From Litoditis marina (Eukaryota > Nematoda > Chromadorea > Rhabditida > Rhabditidae), in the NCBI GenBank assembly GCA_964036275.1, contig OZ038438.1, forward strand, positions 5,896,978-5,960,977: DNA of 64,000 nucleotides, read 5' to 3'. The notes under the pieces are model-generated. The model was not told the origin of the DNA. It saw only the letters and a list, made by a program, of their open reading frames with translations, and made no database searches. The first letter of the stretch is position 1. Each line of letters opens with the position of its first letter. Below are positions 62,301 through 64,000 of the stretch, piece by piece. The position numbers and the translations under genes were made by a program.

Positions 62301-64000
62301 TTGAAGAATGGAGTGGAGGCATGGTTAGCAGCTGTGTAACCATGATTGAATACCCACAATAACTTAGTATTGCGCCCCGTAATAGACTGTAGTAGACTGT
62401 GCGCTGTACTGTAATGGAACTCAAACAGCACCGATCTATATGGCAGTATTCTATACTCTATCCGGGTGACTATCTGAACTGTAACGATGAGGTGTAAATT
62501 ATGAAACCCGACATACCAACTGGTAGAACGAGATCCTCTAGATGTTGCGAAATATCCATAGTGACATCAAATACTCTGACAAATTGAATAGTTGCTACAG
62601 CCACAATTGCAGGACGACGAGGGGCCCAAACGGCCTATAATCAAAAAGTTGAAAAAAGTTAAAATATAACCTATGACCACCCTAAATCACCATCTAAAAG
62701 CAAAAACATGCTTCAATATAACCTATGATCACCCTCAATGACCATTTGAAAGCAAAAACCTATCTCGCCTTCACTTTGAATTCAGGGCTCACTTCTGCAA
62801 TATAGGATTACCGCCTGTAACCAGCCGCTTGAAAGCGAACGTACCTTAACAATAGGATTCGTGTGGGTAGATATTTCTCCGAACACCAATGCAGTTCTAT
62901 CCACAATATCCCCGTCTCGGGCGAATCGTAACAACATGACGTCGTTTTTACCAACAATCACCACTTTATCATCCATGCAGGACAAACGTCGCGCGGAGAA
63001 CGGCAGCGTCTCAGTATCCATCCGCTGAAAGGTGTTCTTATTGAACGGATAGAGACAGTTGGAAAATGTCTAGATCATGACACGCGTACAATATGTTATG
63101 GGCAATTTCCGCTCTGCGTTGTAGTTGTACAGAACAATTATCTCGATCGACCGGGATCTCGGTTGGAATGTCTCACTTCCACTATTACTGCTTTGGAACA
63201 AAATTACAGTTCGTGTAAGTGACAAGAAATGGCCCACGAGCAAAATGTGTACATACCGCCGTGCTAATTTCATCGTGCATATGTTTGCAACTGGTTTCGA
63301 TGTGATGAATCAGTAACGTAGGCCCATCCACCAATAACCAAAGGAGTTTTCCATTTTCTGAAACGATGTACTGCCAAACAGCTAACATCATAATATAGTA
63401 GCAGTGCTGCGCTGCGAGCGTTGTTTATTCCATTCACTCTCAGCGATTGAGTTGAGCATGAGAACTAGGAATGAACGGAAAAAGCAACTTCGAAGAAGCT
63501 GTGATTCCGCGTTGAACCAAGTTTTCTCAAGAATTTATAAACATAGATTTCTCGAGAAGGAAAGAATTAAAGAATTGACCTTTTTCGATCGCAAAAAGGG
63601 ATTCTTACCAAGACGAACGACGCCGCTCATATCTTTCCCCAACGCTCCTTCTGATGTATCCGTCATACGTCGATTGTTCGATACAACATGTAGAGAGTTC
63701 ATGCAAGAGTTCTTCTCCTGAACCATACATACCATGTTGAGGCCGTACAAAGAGGGAAATAACAACAAGATGATTGAAACTACAATGAATCCAGGAATGC
63801 AATTGTATAAAAGACCAATATTTGGATAAAAACGAACTAAACTCAACTGGTTAGCCTACAGTACAGTAGTAGCCGTTTATATTCAGTGATACCTAGATAT
63901 GGTGTGAAGATCATTACTAACCATGATTTCCTGAGAATAATCAATGTTGACTGGCGCCATAGACTGGAGAGATAGTCGTGCCTGCTCTCGTTTGGCATCA
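40627..64000 (-). CDS. UBR4: UBR4 (p600/Purity of essence) E3 ubiquitin ligase, C-terminal part
   Basis: Giant N-recognin ubiquitin ligase of the N-degron pathway, also linked to proteasomal and autophagic turnover. About fifty exons run right to left from beyond the window edge to the TGA at 40627-40629. Fits to animal UBR4 include RRHSKKLL (54400-54559), the cysteine cluster with [29 protein letters not shown] (47005-47106), [12 protein letters not shown] (46548-46755), [12 protein letters not shown] (47344-47478), AMAMR..QLSKMGM (43517-43642), CCICRE and [12 protein letters not shown]. Spacing between these blocks follows the human protein almost residue by residue. The UBR box and N-terminal half are not in the window. 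Earlier exons (57-64 kb) are less conserved and assigned mainly by phase and order. A single rightward-extending gene is the simplest reading; no internal stop forces a split. Confidence 0.93.
41616..41855. mobile_element. Inverted-repeat element with AACTCATT subterminal repeats
   Basis: Left end GGAGTGGCACCAGGTAAAAC and right end, reversed, CCATGGGCAACCAGAAAAAC, each running into repeated AACTCATT spaced 10 to 20 bp; the right half carries them as AATGAGTT. About 240 bp, no ORF, inside the intron between the UBR4 exons 41475-41594 and 41934-42117. It is related to the element at 48650-48843. Confidence 0.8.
42475..43357 (-). other. UBR4 hemi-RING zinc domain
   Basis: Exons 43245-43357, 42847-42988 and 42475-42569. 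CCICREH, then HIECHQSA, then AKCNVM reproduce the ligand order of the UBR4 hemi-RING/UZI module (CCICREG, HYDCHLAA, TKCN), which is the catalytic E2-binding part. All the metal ligands I can identify are retained, so the ligase is expected to be active. Confidence 0.9.
43517..48597 (-). other. UBR4 armadillo-like region upstream of the hemi-RING
   Basis: Approximate exons: 48405-48597, 48093-48174, 47865-47979, 47649-47793, 47344-47478, 47005-47106, 46548-46755, 46246-46367, 45839-45938, 45412-45522, 45250-45319, 44883-45045, 44568-44718, 44324-44418, 44159-44254, 43958-44026, 43517-43642. Predominantly helical. [24 protein letters not shown] and AMAMR are the family blocks. Two inverted-repeat elements and an AT-rich duplication sit in its introns or the adjoining one. 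Confidence 0.85.
44042..44135. repeat. 58-bp direct repeat in a UBR4 intron
   Basis: TAACAAACTTGTTATAATCA and the AT-rich sequence after it occur at 44042 and 44100. It reaches up to the polypyrimidine side of the exon at 43958-44026, and duplicates the CTTACTTAC-like string. Confidence 0.85.
48650..48843. mobile_element. Inverted-repeat element with AAGTCATT subterminal repeats
   Basis: Left end GTTTTTATGGGCAACCAGAA and right end, reversed, AAAAACGGTACCGAGAATGA, then AAGTCATT or AAAGTCAT words on the left, and AATGACTT on the right. Same architecture and same GGGCAACCAGAA end as the element at 41616-41855, but every repeated word carries G where the other has C. Lies in a UBR4 intron. Confidence 0.78.
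48885..51277 (-). other. UBR4 region following the cysteine cluster
   Basis: Exons: 51089-51277, about 50702-50905 (upstream edge uncertain), 50464-50587, 50063-50154, 49878-49986, 49601-49760, 49195-49316, and one between 48885 and 49029. CFGC at 50587-50570 equals the human CYGC block, and the splice from VELYRQI to [17 protein letters not shown] keeps the human spacing to the REEVRQL block. The exon at 48885-49029 is assigned by position only. Confidence 0.75.
51683..52336 (-). other. UBR4 cysteine-rich zinc cluster
   Basis: Exons 52215-52336, 51951-52050 and 51683-51799. The sequence [30 protein letters not shown], then [15 protein letters not shown] has four CxxC pairs at the spacing of the human block, in which CPRCSASVPANPGVC and [13 protein letters not shown] occur. 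An earlier acceptor for the middle exon would insert residues not found in the family, so 52050 was chosen. Confidence 0.92.
52545..55467 (-). other. UBR4 middle region
   Basis: Exons near 55299-55467, 54954-55122, 54658-54798, 54400-54559, 54007-54133, 53635-53901, 53521-53588, 53262-53440, 53009-53127, 52713-52868 and 52545-52637. [18 protein letters not shown] and the [19 protein letters not shown] segment are clear UBR4 matches. The segment at 55299-55467 is Ser/Ala-rich and charged, probably a disordered linker. Confidence 0.82.
55197..55275. repeat. 39-bp tandem duplication in a UBR4 intron
   Basis: GCGGGATAACACTACTGACC and the following CTAAACCCTCTCTCCCAT-type sequence are repeated back to back with no divergence over 37 bp, just upstream (in + coordinates) of the exon at 55299-55467. 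Recent duplication is likely. Confidence 0.9.
56212..56300. repeat. 28-bp tandem minisatellite (GCGCTCCATCCACGAATTTT)
   Basis: Three head-to-tail copies of GGGAGATGCGCTCCATCCAC plus GAATTTTC inside the long UBR4 intron between the exons at 55747 and 57130. Followed by AATCTGTGGATCCAGCCGC, and later GTGGATGGAGCAT, an inverted GATGGAG word. Confidence 0.92.
56815..57035. repeat. Related about 30-bp minisatellite (CGCCGCGCCATCCAC)
   Basis: Six to seven copies of GC(C/G)CCGCG(C/T)CATCCAC followed by ACAGATTTCCGAGA or GCAATTTAAAGAGAG, 30-bp spacing, then GCGATTCGTGGATCGAGC. The CCATCCAC word and the GTGGATC.AGC terminal string are shared with the minisatellite at 56212-56300, 0.6 kb away in the same intron. 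Confidence 0.88.
59312..59382. repeat. (AG)n microsatellite in a UBR4 intron
   Basis: Long AG dinucleotide run just upstream of the 59071-59281 exon, in the direction of transcription; on the transcribed strand it reads (CT)n followed by the acceptor at 59282-59283, so it forms part of a polypyrimidine tract. Confidence 0.96.
60700..64000 (-). other. UBR4 beta-rich, propeller-like region (5'-most exons seen)
   Basis: Exons, approximate: from the window edge to 63921, 63612-63717, 63258-63376, 62845-63026, 62515-62635, 62076-62155, 61765-61860, 61525-61645, 60922-61045 and 60702-60826. Short hydrophobic strands alternate with turns ([57 protein letters not shown]), the pattern of WD-like blades described for this part of UBR4. 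No UBR-box cysteine/histidine set is visible in these exons. Confidence 0.68.

Overview
The window is animal nuclear DNA. It carries five protein-coding genes, all split by many short GT-AG introns (roughly 50 to 600 bp, a few of kilobases), and the translated exons match families found together only in metazoans: a proton-coupled oligopeptide transporter, an Islet-type LIM-homeodomain factor, Rab27, alanine aminotransferase and the giant N-recognin UBR4. Short introns and mostly T-rich TTTCAG-like acceptors suggest a compact invertebrate genome. I cannot name the phylum from the sequence; an ecdysozoan such as a nematode is only a guess.

Layout. 175-5691 (+): 3' part of the peptide transporter, whose start lies left of the window. 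5700-10077: gene-free, with a 114-bp tandem palindromic repeat, two copies of a 183-bp terminal-inverted-repeat element and a (TC)n microsatellite. 10078-20379 (-): complete Islet-like gene with two LIM domains and a homeodomain, including a 3.7-kb intron. 20380-30983: repeat-rich gene-poor stretch with a third inverted-repeat element, two tRNA-derived SINE-like copies in opposite orientations, and 137-bp and about 163-bp tandem repeats. 30984-34377 (+): complete Rab27. 35097-39185 (-): complete alanine aminotransferase, convergent with Rab27. 40627-64000 (-): 3' portion of UBR4, including its cysteine-rich zinc cluster and hemi-RING; the 5' end and the UBR box lie right of the window.

The genes do not form one pathway: they cover nutrient uptake, neuronal or endodermal cell fate, secretory vesicle docking, amino-acid metabolism and protein turnover. 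Exon joins were checked by codon phase and by fit to known family members. Exon ends may be off by one or two bases. The exon list is complete for the Islet-like, Rab27 and aminotransferase genes, near complete for the transporter part, and approximate for UBR4.

I found no convincing undescribed protein system. The most notable items are non-coding: a small inverted-repeat element family in UBR4 introns whose subterminal octamer differs in concert between copies, related CCATCCAC minisatellites in two neighbouring introns, a perfect 23-bp-arm hairpin in an Islet intron, and the SINE-like family. A GC-AG intron in the aminotransferase gene and an unusual CANC terminus on Rab27 are the main coding oddities.
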